A stretch of DNA of 64,000 nt from Bacteroidota bacterium (GTDB lineage: Bacteria; Bacteroidota; Ignavibacteria; Ignavibacteriales; Ignavibacteriaceae), in assembly GCA_022564295.1 (NCBI GenBank), contig JADFLR010000012.1:34101-98100 (forward strand), given 5' to 3'. Both the position numbers and the translations under genes were made by a program. This document shows, piece by piece, positions 1-9,164 of the stretch (position 1 is its first letter; the number at the start of each line of letters is the position of its first letter). The notes under the pieces were generated by a model. That model made no database searches and was not told the DNA's origin. It was given only the letters and a program-made list of their open reading frames with translations.

Positions 1-1623
1 ATCGAAGTCCCTTTTGAAATGATAGTAAACCAGGTAGAGACTTTTGAAAAAGGGATCCCCTTTCTGAAATTAGTACGACCCTGCACAATAGGTGAGGGAC
101 TACATGTAATTGATGAAGAAGAAGATTATGAAGAATTAATTTCTGCATTCCAAGAAGCGATTGAGGAAGAGAGAATTATAAAATTCGTTCCTGCTTCCGG
201 TGCTGCATCACGAATGTTTAAAAAACTACAGGCAGTGCTTAATAAATTTGGCGATGTTAAAAGATATGTTTTAGAAGAGGCGATTTCCCATAATGATGAG
301 GATAGTATAGGAGTATTAGAGTTTGTTGACAATATTAAGTGGTTTGCGTTTTATCCTGACTTAAAATTTGAAATGGCTGATGATGGATATGATTTTGAGA
401 TTCTTTTAAATGAAGGAAATTATTCTCAGATTCTCAGGTATACTCTTGATTCTATAGGGCTTAACTATGTTAATCAACCAAAGGGAAGTATTAAATTTCA
501 TAATTATCCAGATGGAGCGCGAACAGCTTTTGAGGAGCATTTGATTGAAGCAATACATTATGCCAAAGCGGAGGAAAAACCTGCAAAAATTCATTTTACT
601 ATTTCACCGGAATACAGAGAATTGATAAACTCAATTGTGAAAGAGGCAATCGAACAGCATAAAAAAGCAGGCGATAATATCCAGGTATCTTACTCATACC
701 AAAAACCTTCTACTGATACAATTGCAGTTACAATTGATAATAAACCATTTAAAGATGCCGAAGGTAATTTAGTCTTTCGCCCTGCGGGTCATGGTGCGTT
801 GCTCGAAAACCTGAATGACTTGAAAGGTGATATAATTTTAATAAAAAATATTGATAATCTTGTTACAGATCATTTAAAAGGCACGACCTATCTATACAAA
901 AAATTATTAACTGGTTATCTTATCAGGACGCAGAACAAAATATTCACATATATGCGTGCCCTCGAATCAGAAGATATTTCTTTATCTACAATCAACTCAA
1001 TAAAACAATTTGCAGAATCCGAATTGTCAATTCAATTTGATGAAACGAGCATGAAAAGAAAAATTACAAACAAGAAAATGAATACAATTCGAGTTCCATC
1101 TGACCTTAATAAGAAATTATATTCAGATGAATCCTTTGATAGTTTAACCACCGATTTGCAAATAAAAAAATTAAAAGAAAAACTTAATCGTCCAATAAGA
1201 ATTTGCGGTATGGTTAAAAATGAAAGGGAGTCGGGAGGCGCTCCGTTTTGGGTTGAAGATGAAGATGCTACAGTTTCTCTTCAGATAGTGGAAATGACGC
1301 AGATTGATTTGAATAACGAGGAGCAGAAAAAAATTCTTGAGGGATCAACACATTTTAATCCTGTTGATATAGTATGCGGAGTTCGCGATTATAAAGGTAA
1401 TCCCTTCAACTTACTTAAATATACCAATCCGGATACAGGGCTAATTGCAATAAAATCTAAAGACGGGAGAGAGCTTAAAGCGCTGGAACTTCCGGGATTG
1501 TGGAACGGAAGCATGGCAAAATGGATAACTGTTTTTGTTAAAGTTCCGATGATAACATTTAACCCGGTTAAAGAAGTAAACGATTTGTTAAGGAAAGAGC
1601 ACCAGCCGCCTGAAAAAAATTGA
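1..1623 (+). CDS. DUF4301 family protein, 5'-partial at window edge
   Basis: The reading frame is open from base 1. The first ATG (base 19) falls inside a conserved stretch, so it is probably internal and the true start lies before the window. The protein matches the DUF4301 family from memory: a FVPASGAASRMFK block near residue 57, KFHNYPDGARTAFEEHL, a KPSTDTIAV block, FRPAGHGALLENLNDL, and a C-terminal half with RPIRICGMVKNE, STHFNPVDIVCGV and ELPGLWNGSMAKW. Length (534 aa after the ATG) is close to the full family. It has no signal peptide or membrane segment, so it is likely cytoplasmic. The family is common in Bacteroidetes-like bacteria and its function is unknown; the glycine-rich blocks suggest nucleotide or sugar binding, but that is a guess. 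Confidence 0.85.
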   Translation: MEVPFEMIVNQVETFEKGIPFLKLVRPCTIGEGLHVIDEEEDYEELISAFQEAIEEERIIKFVPASGAASRMFKKLQAVLNKFGDVKRYVLEEAISHNDEDSIGVLEFVDNIKWFAFYPDLKFEMADDGYDFEILLNEGNYSQILRYTLDSIGLNYVNQPKGSIKFHNYPDGARTAFEEHLIEAIHYAKAEEKPAKIHFTISPEYRELINSIVKEAIEQHKKAGDNIQVSYSYQKPSTDTIAVTIDNKPFKDAEGNLVFRPAGHGALLENLNDLKGDIILIKNIDNLVTDHLKGTTYLYKKLLTGYLIRTQNKIFTYMRALESEDISLSTINSIKQFAESELSIQFDETSMKRKITNKKMNTIRVPSDLNKKLYSDESFDSLTTDLQIKKLKEKLNRPIRICGMVKNERESGGAPFWVEDEDATVSLQIVEMTQIDLNNEEQKKILEGSTHFNPVDIVCGVRDYKGNPFNLLKYTNPDTGLIAIKSKDGRELKALELPGLWNGSMAKWITVFVKVPMITFNPVKEVNDLLRKEHQPPEKN

Positions 1624-1681
1624 AATTTGAAATAGTAATTCTTAATTTAATTTTAAAATAAATTTCAATCGAGAGAAAAAA

Positions 1682-2548
1682 ATGAAAACACGACTTTTCA
1701 TACAGACTGTAATATTTATTATTATTACCGGTTTTACATTAACAGCAACAGCACAGGACACGCTTTTTGTTGATGACTTTGAGAACGGAACAGGGAACTG
1801 GAATATTACAAATGATGGTGGAACCTGTGTATGGGAAGTTTGGGAAATATTAAACAATGGTTACACATTACCTTCTACTGCTGTGGGCAACATATTAACT
1901 GCTGATTCGGATTCATGCGGTTCAGAGACAACTCTTCTTTCCACTGCTACTATGGTTAATCCTCTTAATTTGTCTAATTATTCATCTGTTTGGATCGAGT
2001 TTGATAATGATTGGAGAACGGTAATCACTGCCGATGAAGCATATGTTGAAATAAGTGCTGATAGTGGAAACACATGGATAACAGTTGTTTCCTGGCTTGG
2101 CGTTGATCAGCGTAATACTCATGAAGTTTTGGACGTTTCATCTTATGCAGCTTTGCAATCAGATGTCAGATTCAGATTAAGAGTAATTCAACCAGGATGG
2201 GATTGGTGGTGGGCAGTAGATAATTTTGCAGTTTACAGCGATACAACTGCTGTTTCAGTAGAGGATGAAACTTCTAACATTCCGGGAGAATTTTATTTAT
2301 CTCAGAATTATCCCAACCCGTTTAACCCAACTACAACTATCAGCTTTAAATTGCCAGAATCAGGCAAGGTGATATTAAAAATATACAACATAATGGGTGA
2401 GGAAATTAAATCTTTGGTAGAAGGTTATAAGGAAGCCGGTATTTATACAGTTAAATTCAATGCTGACAGACATCCAAGCGGAATGTATTTATACAGGTTG
2501 AACACAAATGGATTTACAGAAACTAAAAAGATGTTGTTTATGAAATAA
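1682..2548 (+). CDS. Secreted protein with type IX (YPNPFNP) C-terminal sorting domain
   Basis: 288 aa. Residues 1-25 form a signal peptide ending in TATAQ. Residues 26-190 are a beta-rich domain (DDFENGTGNW near the start, ISADSGNTWITV, then WWWAVDNFAVYSD) that resembles the jelly-roll/MAM-like modules found beside secreted peptidases. No catalytic motif is visible. Residues ~203-288 are the sorting domain: LSQNYPNPFNPTTTISFKLP, VILKIYNIMGEEI, HPSGMYLYRL and a final TKKMLFMK. In the FCB group this domain directs proteins through the type IX secretion system to the surface or medium. A strong terminator follows directly, so the gene is probably single. Function beyond secretion is unknown. 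Confidence 0.85.
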   Translation: MKTRLFIQTVIFIIITGFTLTATAQDTLFVDDFENGTGNWNITNDGGTCVWEVWEILNNGYTLPSTAVGNILTADSDSCGSETTLLSTATMVNPLNLSNYSSVWIEFDNDWRTVITADEAYVEISADSGNTWITVVSWLGVDQRNTHEVLDVSSYAALQSDVRFRLRVIQPGWDWWWAVDNFAVYSDTTAVSVEDETSNIPGEFYLSQNYPNPFNPTTTISFKLPESGKVILKIYNIMGEEIKSLVEGYKEAGIYTVKFNADRHPSGMYLYRLNTNGFTETKKMLFMK

Positions 2549-2572
2549 TCATAATAAATATTGATTTTAATG

Positions 2573-2603
2573 AGCTCGATTTTAAATGAATCGAGCTTTT
2601 TTT
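2573..2603 (+). terminator. Rho-independent terminator
   Basis: A perfect 9-bp stem (agctcgatt at 2573-2581 with aatcgagct at 2589-2597), a 7-nt loop and a run of seven T ending at 2603. It lies 25 bp after the stop codon of the sorting-domain gene at 1682-2548. Confidence 0.88.
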
Positions 2604-2917
2604 ATGATTTAAAATATTTCCTTTTAATAAATCGGGATTGACTGATAATGTGGCTTTGAACACCCGTCATTTTTGGTAATCCCAACGATAAAAATTACTT
2701 ACAATCTAACAAAGTGATTTGTAAAACCAATGATTATAAGATATTTTTCAACCTTTTTTGTGATACATCTCTGTTTGGGACAATGCGTCTAAAGGCATAA
2801 AATTTGCGTGAAATAATAAAGGTTTAACTGTTGGAGGCTTAAACCCTTCCAAAATGGTATAATTGCGGGAAAAAAGATTCCGCAGTAAAAATAATATTTC
2901 TTAAGAATTATTGAGAT
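2604..2917. other. Intergenic stretch, no gene seen
   Basis: About 310 bp between a terminator and the next start codon. I see no convincing ORF, repeat or RNA fold. It presumably holds the promoter of the LamG gene at 2918, but no clear promoter boxes stand out. Confidence 0.5.
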
Positions 2918-5608
2918 ATGAATAAAATATTTTCAAAATTTAGTTTACTAATTACAATTGGGTTTCTCTTAATTCTTTTCTCCACGGATTATACCTTTGC
3001 TCAAAATCCCGGGAATGCATTAGATTTTGATGGAAGTAATGATTATGTATCCATTCCTGATGCCACAGCATTAGACATCACAGACCAAATAACAATAGAG
3101 GCGTGGTTTAAACCCTCCTCAAGTTCCTGGGCATATAAAAAGTTAATAACCATAGACTATACAAAAGTTTCAGCTACGCTGACTGATTTCCCGGTGTTAG
3201 TATCTGTAACGGATGTAGATTTGAAGGACTCCGATAACGGTGGACCGATACAGCCGGACGGAGATGACATATTATTTTTAAAGACGGATGGAACAAAATT
3301 ATCACACGAGATAGAAGAGTATGACGGATCGACAGGAGAATTAACAGCGTGGGTAAAGATACCATCGTTATCGTCAAGTACAGACACACAGATTTATCTG
3401 TATTACGGCAATTCAAGTAGTTCATCGCAGCAGGATGCAGCAAACGTGTGGGATGACAACTACGCGGGCGTCTGGCACCTGAAGGAGGAGCAGTCCGGTA
3501 CGGGAGAAAACGATCTGTACAAAGACGCCACCTCGAATAGCAACCACGGTGACGACGAGGTATCAGCAGAAGGACAAGACGGAAAGATCGGCCCCGGGCA
3601 GCAGTTTGACAACAACAACGACTACATCCTGGTGGCAAACTCCCCGGAGCTGGGGATCACGGGGGACATCACGATTTCGGCCTGGATAAAGAGAGACGCA
3701 AGCGACAACACGGAGACCATCTTGACGAAGTCGAATGGCGCCCGCTGGGACTACGATTTATACATCGGGAACCTAATTAACAACGATGAACTCGTGTTCT
3801 GGGCGGACGACGCGACCCCGGAATCGGTGGGCTCGACTGACACGATCACAGATACCTCGTGGCACCATGTCGCGGCAACCCGCAATGGAACCACGGTCAC
3901 GTTTTACATTGACGGGGCAGCAACCTCGGGGGGTGGGTCTATGAGTGGTGCGTTTAACAACAACGATGATCCGGTGAGGATCGGTGACGCTGGTAGCCTC
4001 GATCCGTTCGGCGGCTATCTCGACGAAATCCGCATCTCCAGCACCGACCGAGATTCAAGCTGGATTGGAACGGAATACAGAAACCAAAATTCTCCCGGCA
4101 CGTTTATGAGTTTCAGCAACCAGACTGCTGCAGGAGTTAGCAAATCCCTGGCTTACGGCATTAGTACCAATAACTCAAAAGCTTATGGTACAATAAATAA
4201 CCAGGGAGTTTCAGGTAGTATTACTGCCGGTGAGTGGAACCACATCTGTTTAAGCTATAATAAGGACGCAGGCGGTACGGATGAGATTAAGCTCTATCTT
4301 AACGGAACACAAAGTGCAACAGGAGATTATTCAACGGCAATATCAACAAACAACAATAATCTGCTGCTTGGGGATATGGCAGGATTCATAGGAAAGATGG
4401 ATGAAATAAGGTTATGGAATGACGTAAGGACACAGCAGGAGATAAGAGATAATATGCATATACTAGTAACACCGGGATCAGAGACAAATTTAGTAGCTTA
4501 CTGGAAGTTAAACGAAAGCTCGGGAACATCAGCTCCGGATTCGAAGGGAAGTAACACGGGAACACTATTCAATATGATTGATGGGGATTGGGTAGCATCG
4601 ACGGCACCGTTTGGAGGGGGAATAGTGAACAGCACAACAAGTTTCACCAGCGGAACTGCAAATCTGGGTACATTTTCGTTGACGACAACAAATTCATTTG
4701 ATAACCCTGTAGACATAACCTCAACCGAGATATTGAACGCACCGAACATACTGCCATCAGTAGCAAATCCATTAAATGACCGATACTGGGCAGTAGATGT
4801 ATTTGGAACACCCGGCACATATACAGCAAATTTAACATTCACATTGCCATCGGGATACCTGGACTTAGGTGATGAAGCAAACCTGAATTTATACAACCGA
4901 AGCAGCAGCAGTGACGGCAGCTGGACAACGCTGGTAAGCGGTGCAACGAGTATGACAGCAACAACAGTAACCTTTGATGGGGTGAGCACATTAGGACAAT
5001 TCACAATAGGCAGCAGCGGCTCACCACTACCTGTTGAGCTGGTAAGCTTTACTGGAAAAGTGAAGGATCAGAAAGTATATCTTAATTGGAGTACTGCAAC
5101 GGAAGTTAATAATTATGGATTTGAGATTGAACGGAAGATTCCGGATCAAGTCCGGAATGACAACCGTAATTGGGAGAATATTGGTTTTGTTGAAGGACAC
5201 GGTAACAGTAACTCACCAAAAGAATATAGTTTTATTGATAATGAGATAAGTTCTGCAGGAATATATTATTACAGATTAAAACAAATTGATAATGACGGTG
5301 TATATGAATTTTCAAAAACTATAGAAGTTAATTTTAACGTGCCGATCAAATTCGAGTTAAGTCAAAACTATCCCAACCCGTTTAACCCATCTACAACTAT
5401 CAGTTTCAATTTGCCCAAATCCGGTGTAGTTACATTGAAGGTTTATAACATAATGGGTGAAGAAATAAAAATCCTGGTAGAAGGTTATAGGGAAGCCGGA
5501 AATTATACAGTTAATTTCAACGCAGAAGAACATCCAAGTGGAATGTATTTATACAGATTAACAGCAGGTGGGTTTACAGCAACAAAGAAAATGTTGATGA
5601 TTAAGTGA
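2918..5608 (+). CDS. Large secreted LamG/DUF2341 protein with type IX sorting domain
   Basis: 896 aa. Residues 1-29 are a signal peptide (ends TFAQ). Residues 34-70 start a LamG/concanavalin-like domain (LDFDGSNDYVSIPD, ITIEAWFKP). This is interrupted by a DUF2341 domain (~74-170, from WAYKKLITIDYTKV to IYLYYGNSSS) and a second complete LamG domain (~180-400). The first LamG then resumes at ~406-515 (EWNHICLSYN, GKMDEIRLWNDVRTQQEIRDN). Residues ~560-700 are a beta-rich region. Residues ~704-805 are the LPVELVSFTGKV-type domain that often precedes sorting signals, and ~813-896 are the YPNPFNP sorting domain. DNA of the inserted cassette is 53-60% GC in three sampled lines, far above its surroundings. 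LamG modules usually bind glycans, so a surface adhesin or carbohydrate-binding role is likely. A palindromic element is also inserted in frame at residues ~740-748. Confidence 0.88.
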   Translation: MNKIFSKFSLLITIGFLLILFSTDYTFAQNPGNALDFDGSNDYVSIPDATALDITDQITIEAWFKPSSSSWAYKKLITIDYTKVSATLTDFPVLVSVTDVDLKDSDNGGPIQPDGDDILFLKTDGTKLSHEIEEYDGSTGELTAWVKIPSLSSSTDTQIYLYYGNSSSSSQQDAANVWDDNYAGVWHLKEEQSGTGENDLYKDATSNSNHGDDEVSAEGQDGKIGPGQQFDNNNDYILVANSPELGITGDITISAWIKRDASDNTETILTKSNGARWDYDLYIGNLINNDELVFWADDATPESVGSTDTITDTSWHHVAATRNGTTVTFYIDGAATSGGGSMSGAFNNNDDPVRIGDAGSLDPFGGYLDEIRISSTDRDSSWIGTEYRNQNSPGTFMSFSNQTAAGVSKSLAYGISTNNSKAYGTINNQGVSGSITAGEWNHICLSYNKDAGGTDEIKLYLNGTQSATGDYSTAISTNNNNLLLGDMAGFIGKMDEIRLWNDVRTQQEIRDNMHILVTPGSETNLVAYWKLNESSGTSAPDSKGSNTGTLFNMIDGDWVASTAPFGGGIVNSTTSFTSGTANLGTFSLTTTNSFDNPVDITSTEILNAPNILPSVANPLNDRYWAVDVFGTPGTYTANLTFTLPSGYLDLGDEANLNLYNRSSSSDGSWTTLVSGATSMTATTVTFDGVSTLGQFTIGSSGSPLPVELVSFTGKVKDQKVYLNWSTATEVNNYGFEIERKIPDQVRNDNRNWENIGFVEGHGNSNSPKEYSFIDNEISSAGIYYYRLKQIDNDGVYEFSKTIEVNFNVPIKFELSQNYPNPFNPSTTISFNLPKSGVVTLKVYNIMGEEIKILVEGYREAGNYTVNFNAEEHPSGMYLYRLTAGGFTATKKMLMIK
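5138..5158. repeat. Palindromic element inserted in frame in coding sequence
   Basis: A perfect 8-bp inverted repeat, attccgga / tccggaat, with a 5-nt spacer (tcaag), lies inside the 2918-5608 gene. It encodes the peptide IPDQVRNDN, which breaks an otherwise typical FEIER...WENIGFVEGHGNSNSP module. The same DNA word is known from dispersed palindromic repeats in unrelated bacteria, where it commonly gives IPDQVRNDN-like peptides. No second copy was seen in this window. Confidence 0.7.
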
Positions 5609-5683
5609 CATAGTCAATTAATCTTCCTGATTTATCGGGACGACCTTGTCGGGGATAATTTTAAAATAAGAATTTAACCCGAA

Positions 5684-6934
5684 CTATTTATAATATGCTG
5701 CATAAGTTAACTGTGCCTGGGCTGGTATTCCCGGTCCATATCTTTGTTTAGTCCGTCCTTCAGGTTGAGGAGTTGCAGGTATTAAAACGCTTTCAATATT
5801 ATAATTATTACTTGTATATGGTTCATCATATTTTAAGATTGAATCTTCACCTGTAAAAGGATCATCCGGACCATAAGGATCAGGGTCAGAATTACTTGCA
5901 GCAACAAAATAGATTATTACTGCTGCAATCAATCCAATTCCGCCAAACAAAAATATTTTCTTATTTGAAGATCGTGGTTTCACTGTTTTTTTAATTTCAA
6001 CAGGTTTCGGTTTTGGTTGAACAGGAGGAGGAGGTGGTGGTGTTTTCTGTGGCTCTTTAATTTCAGATTTGGGTTCTTCAATAATTGTTTTATCCGCTGT
6101 TCCCATCACAGCGGCTTTCCCTTCTTTGGAAAGCAGTCTCTTTGTGAATTCATCACTACTCTGTATTCGTTTAGTTCTATCTTTCTGGACCGAGGCAAAC
6201 AGAACATCTACCAGCCAATCAGATATATGAGGGTAGTATTCCCGCGGATCTTTAATTTCACCTTTTACAATTTCATTCATTATTTCAAAATCGCTGTCGG
6301 TATCAACATTAAACGGTATTCTTCCCGAAAGCATTTCGTAAAGAGTTACGCCAATACTGTAAATATCTGTTCTATGATCAATATCTTTTACGGCTTTTAT
6401 TTGTTCGGGCGACATATAATAAATCGTTCCCATTTTAGTGCCGGTTTTTGTAAGACCTTTATCCTGTAATATTTTTGCAATTCCAAAATCAAGTATCTTA
6501 ACAGTATTATCACCGGTTAATAAAATGTTGCTTGGTTTAATATCTCTGTGTATAATGCCTTTTTTATGTGCGAATCCAACCGCTTCTAATATTTGATTGA
6601 GCAACCAGACTACTTTTTGTTCGGGCAAAGGACCGGTATTTGTAATTAGCTGTTTAAGCGTATCACCTTCAACATATTCCATAACCATGCAATAATTATC
6701 TCCCTCACGAAAGTAGTTGTATAGAGTAACGATATTTGGATGAATTAAACTTGCCTGTACTTTTGCTTCATGTCTGAACCTGTCTGTAAATTGCGAATCC
6801 TTTGTAAGCAGTGGATTGAGAACTTTTATAGCAACATTCCTTTCAAGCATAGTATCGCTGGCAAGATAAACCGTTCCCATTCCGCCTTCGCCAATCTTTT
6901 TAATAATTTTATAGTCTCGTATTTGTTCAATCAT
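5684..6934 (-). CDS. Membrane-anchored PknB-type Ser/Thr protein kinase
   Basis: 416 aa. The kinase domain spans ~8-275. The glycine loop is GEGGMG (15-20), the catalytic lysine is in VAIK (K37), HRDIKPSN gives D131, and DFG is at 149-151, followed by GTIYYMSPEQI. All catalytic residues are present, so the kinase should be active. A proline-rich linker (~290-315) leads to one membrane segment (~326-347, IFLFGGIGLIAAVIIYFVAA) and a ~69-residue outer tail without PASTA repeats. It is the last gene of a minus-strand cluster containing FHA proteins and a PP2C phosphatase, the expected readers and eraser of its phosphorylations. The gene before it ends 25 bp upstream. Substrates are not known; the FHA-ABC transporter next door is a good candidate. 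Confidence 0.93.
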   Translation of the reverse strand: MIEQIRDYKIIKKIGEGGMGTVYLASDTMLERNVAIKVLNPLLTKDSQFTDRFRHEAKVQASLIHPNIVTLYNYFREGDNYCMVMEYVEGDTLKQLITNTGPLPEQKVVWLLNQILEAVGFAHKKGIIHRDIKPSNILLTGDNTVKILDFGIAKILQDKGLTKTGTKMGTIYYMSPEQIKAVKDIDHRTDIYSIGVTLYEMLSGRIPFNVDTDSDFEIMNEIVKGEIKDPREYYPHISDWLVDVLFASVQKDRTKRIQSSDEFTKRLLSKEGKAAVMGTADKTIIEEPKSEIKEPQKTPPPPPPVQPKPKPVEIKKTVKPRSSNKKIFLFGGIGLIAAVIIYFVAASNSDPDPYGPDDPFTGEDSILKYDEPYTSNNYNIESVLIPATPQPEGRTKQRYGPGIPAQAQLTYAAYYK

Positions 6935-6959
6935 TTATAATTTCCCTTTAAATATTTTT

Positions 6960-9164
6960 CTAACTAACATCTTTCCTTTTTAATGAATATGCAGTAAGCA
7001 GAAAAAACAACACTGAATATGCAAGTATCACAAAAATATCTATTGCAAAATTATCCGGTGAAAAACCAAGATTCGTAATACCTTGTGGGAAAGTATCTTC
7101 ATATTCAAGAATAGTCATTGCTTCGAATGACCATCGGCTTGTCATAAAAGCAGCAAGAAATTTTTCGAAGCCGCTCATAGTAACGAATGTACTTATAAGT
7201 CCTCCTAGTATTACCTGTGGAATTAATACAAGAGGAATTAAACCCATTGCCGCTTCTGTTGTAGAAACTAGAGACGATATTAATAATGCCAGCAAGAGTA
7301 CCGGCAAAGATGTAAGCAATAATAGAAAGAACATGCTCATCACAGAAGATTCCATTTCTATAGCCGGAACGACAATAATTGCAAGCACAAAACATTGAAT
7401 TACACAAAGCAACATCAATACAGTTACTTTAGAAAAAAGGTAGGAAGGTATTTTCAGATTAACCATTCTTTCCCGTTTGAAAATTGCCCGTTCACTAACA
7501 ATTTCTCTGGCAGCGTTTGAGCAGCCGAGCCATATTGCAGCAATAACCAAAATGAACAGCGCTGCCGTCCTCTCAGCAAACTCATCAAATACTATTGCAA
7601 TTAAACCTGCAATAATTGGCGCCTGCAGCAAAAGAATAGCCGTGCTTACATGGTCTCTTAGTTTTACTCGGAAATATCTGCTTGTTAAAGTAATATATTG
7701 TTTGGGGTCTGCACTTACTTTAGTTGGAGTTGTAACTTCAGTTGGCTGTTTTTCTATTTTGGAAGATTGTCTTGAAGATACATATTGCATGTATTCCTGT
7801 GACTGCCGGAATTTTTCTTTCCAGTAATCAGGTTCTTTTGTTTCAAGCTTTTCAAATAATTCGTAAGGTTTTTCAACTTCAAAATAATCACTAGCTTTTT
7901 CTGCTCTGCCAAAATATGCAAGCTTACCGCCTTTGGTTAGAACAATCAGGTGAGATAATATTTCAAAATTCTCTTTGGTAATATTATGAGTTGTAAGGAT
8001 AACGATTTTACCTTTTGCCGCAATATTTTTTAGAAGATACATTACATCCAAATCGGTTTTGGGGTCCAACCCGCTTGTAGGTTCATCAAGGAATAATACA
8101 GATGGTTCTGTAAGCAGTTCCTGTCCAAGGTTTACACGCTTTCTCTGTCCGCCGCTTATTCCTTTCTTTTCTGCAGAACCAATCAGAGTATCTCTTGTAT
8201 CTAAGAGTCCTAAAGTATCAAGTATGTTATCAACCTGTGATGTGATTTCCTCGTTTGTATTGTTATCTAATCTTAACCTCCCTGTATAATGAAATGATTC
8301 CTGCACTTTTAGCTCGCGGTGAATAATATCATCCTGGGGCACATAACCAATTTGTCCTTTGAAGGAATCGAAATTTGAATAAAGAGATTGGTCATTAATA
8401 AGTACATCACCTTGGCTCGGTTTAATTACGCCGTTCATCATCATCATTAAAGTGGTTTTTCCTGCTCCGCTCGGACCAATCAATCCAACAAACTCGCCGG
8501 GAAGAATTGTTAAACCGATATTATCAACAATCAATTTATCTTTTACACGGAATGTGAGATTGTCTGCTGCAATTTGTATATCACCGCTTATCTCTTTTTT
8601 ATTACTAAATAATCTTTCGAGATTAAGCGGTACACCTCCAATTGTTATCACATCATAAGGTGTAACACATTCGCGTTTTATTCTCTTTCCATTTATGAAT
8701 GTTCCGTTAGAACTATCGAGATCTTCAAGAAACCATTCGTTGCCTTTCTTTTCAAGCCGTGCATGCGTCCTCGAAACTTTAATGTTATTTATTACTAAAT
8801 CGTTATCTTTTGTTCTGCCAATGTTGATCACATTTTTTTCTTGAACGATTCTCGTTTTTAATCTTTCTTCTGACTGTACAGGAACTTCGCCGGTACTAAG
8901 TTTTATAAATGGTTCAAGTTTGTTCCAATCAAACACATAGTTTTTGCTGAAGGTAATTCTGCTCTCTCTTGTAACAATTTTAGATGTTATTTTTTTACCG
9001 TCAACGTATGTTCCGTTAGTTGAACCAATATCTACAAGAGTAACAGTATTATCATTAATAATAAAATTTGCATGAGATGAAGAAACATTAGAGTTGTTTA
9101 TTACAATGTGACGCGAAGATGATCTTCCGACAGTGATGATCTTTTCGTTTGAGGAATTGTTCAT
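6960..9164 (-). CDS. Double-FHA ABC transporter (ATPase plus ABC2 membrane domain)
   Basis: 734 aa single-chain half-transporter. FHA domain 1 spans ~10-75 (GRSSSRHIVI, SSSHA, GSTNGTYVDGK). FHA domain 2 spans ~112-175 (GRTKDNDLVI, SRTHA, SSNGTFINGKRI). The ABC ATPase spans ~195-420: Walker A GPSGAGKTT (230-238), signature ISGGQRKR (from 336), Walker B VLFLDEPTSGLDP (from 356). The C-terminal ~500-734 is hydrophobic with about six membrane segments, of the ABC2/ABCG type. The layout recalls mycobacterial Rv1747, an ABC exporter whose FHA domains bind a phosphorylated Ser/Thr kinase. It overlaps the upstream LEA-like gene by 4 bp and precedes the kinase gene, so regulation by phosphorylation is a natural inference. 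The exported substrate is unknown. Confidence 0.92.
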   Translation of the reverse strand: MNNSSNEKIITVGRSSSRHIVINNSNVSSSHANFIINDNTVTLVDIGSTNGTYVDGKKITSKIVTRESRITFSKNYVFDWNKLEPFIKLSTGEVPVQSEERLKTRIVQEKNVINIGRTKDNDLVINNIKVSRTHARLEKKGNEWFLEDLDSSNGTFINGKRIKRECVTPYDVITIGGVPLNLERLFSNKKEISGDIQIAADNLTFRVKDKLIVDNIGLTILPGEFVGLIGPSGAGKTTLMMMMNGVIKPSQGDVLINDQSLYSNFDSFKGQIGYVPQDDIIHRELKVQESFHYTGRLRLDNNTNEEITSQVDNILDTLGLLDTRDTLIGSAEKKGISGGQRKRVNLGQELLTEPSVLFLDEPTSGLDPKTDLDVMYLLKNIAAKGKIVILTTHNITKENFEILSHLIVLTKGGKLAYFGRAEKASDYFEVEKPYELFEKLETKEPDYWKEKFRQSQEYMQYVSSRQSSKIEKQPTEVTTPTKVSADPKQYITLTSRYFRVKLRDHVSTAILLLQAPIIAGLIAIVFDEFAERTAALFILVIAAIWLGCSNAAREIVSERAIFKRERMVNLKIPSYLFSKVTVLMLLCVIQCFVLAIIVVPAIEMESSVMSMFFLLLLTSLPVLLLALLISSLVSTTEAAMGLIPLVLIPQVILGGLISTFVTMSGFEKFLAAFMTSRWSFEAMTILEYEDTFPQGITNLGFSPDNFAIDIFVILAYSVLFFLLTAYSLKRKDVS

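Noticed and set aside
3174..3638. 154-codon minus-strand ORF inside the LamG gene
   Set aside because: It lies opposite the GC-rich DUF2341-LamG insert, where stop codons are rare in every frame. Its Arg/Cys/Pro-rich product looks like shadow translation.
4498..5004. 168-codon minus-strand ORF in the same gene
   Set aside because: It is antisense to the well-supported secreted protein; composition and lack of any motif mark it as a shadow.
5632..5658. Weak hairpin between the convergent LamG and kinase genes
   Set aside because: Only a 4-bp inner stem and a 5-bp outer stem with internal mismatches and no T-run; not convincing as a bidirectional terminator.
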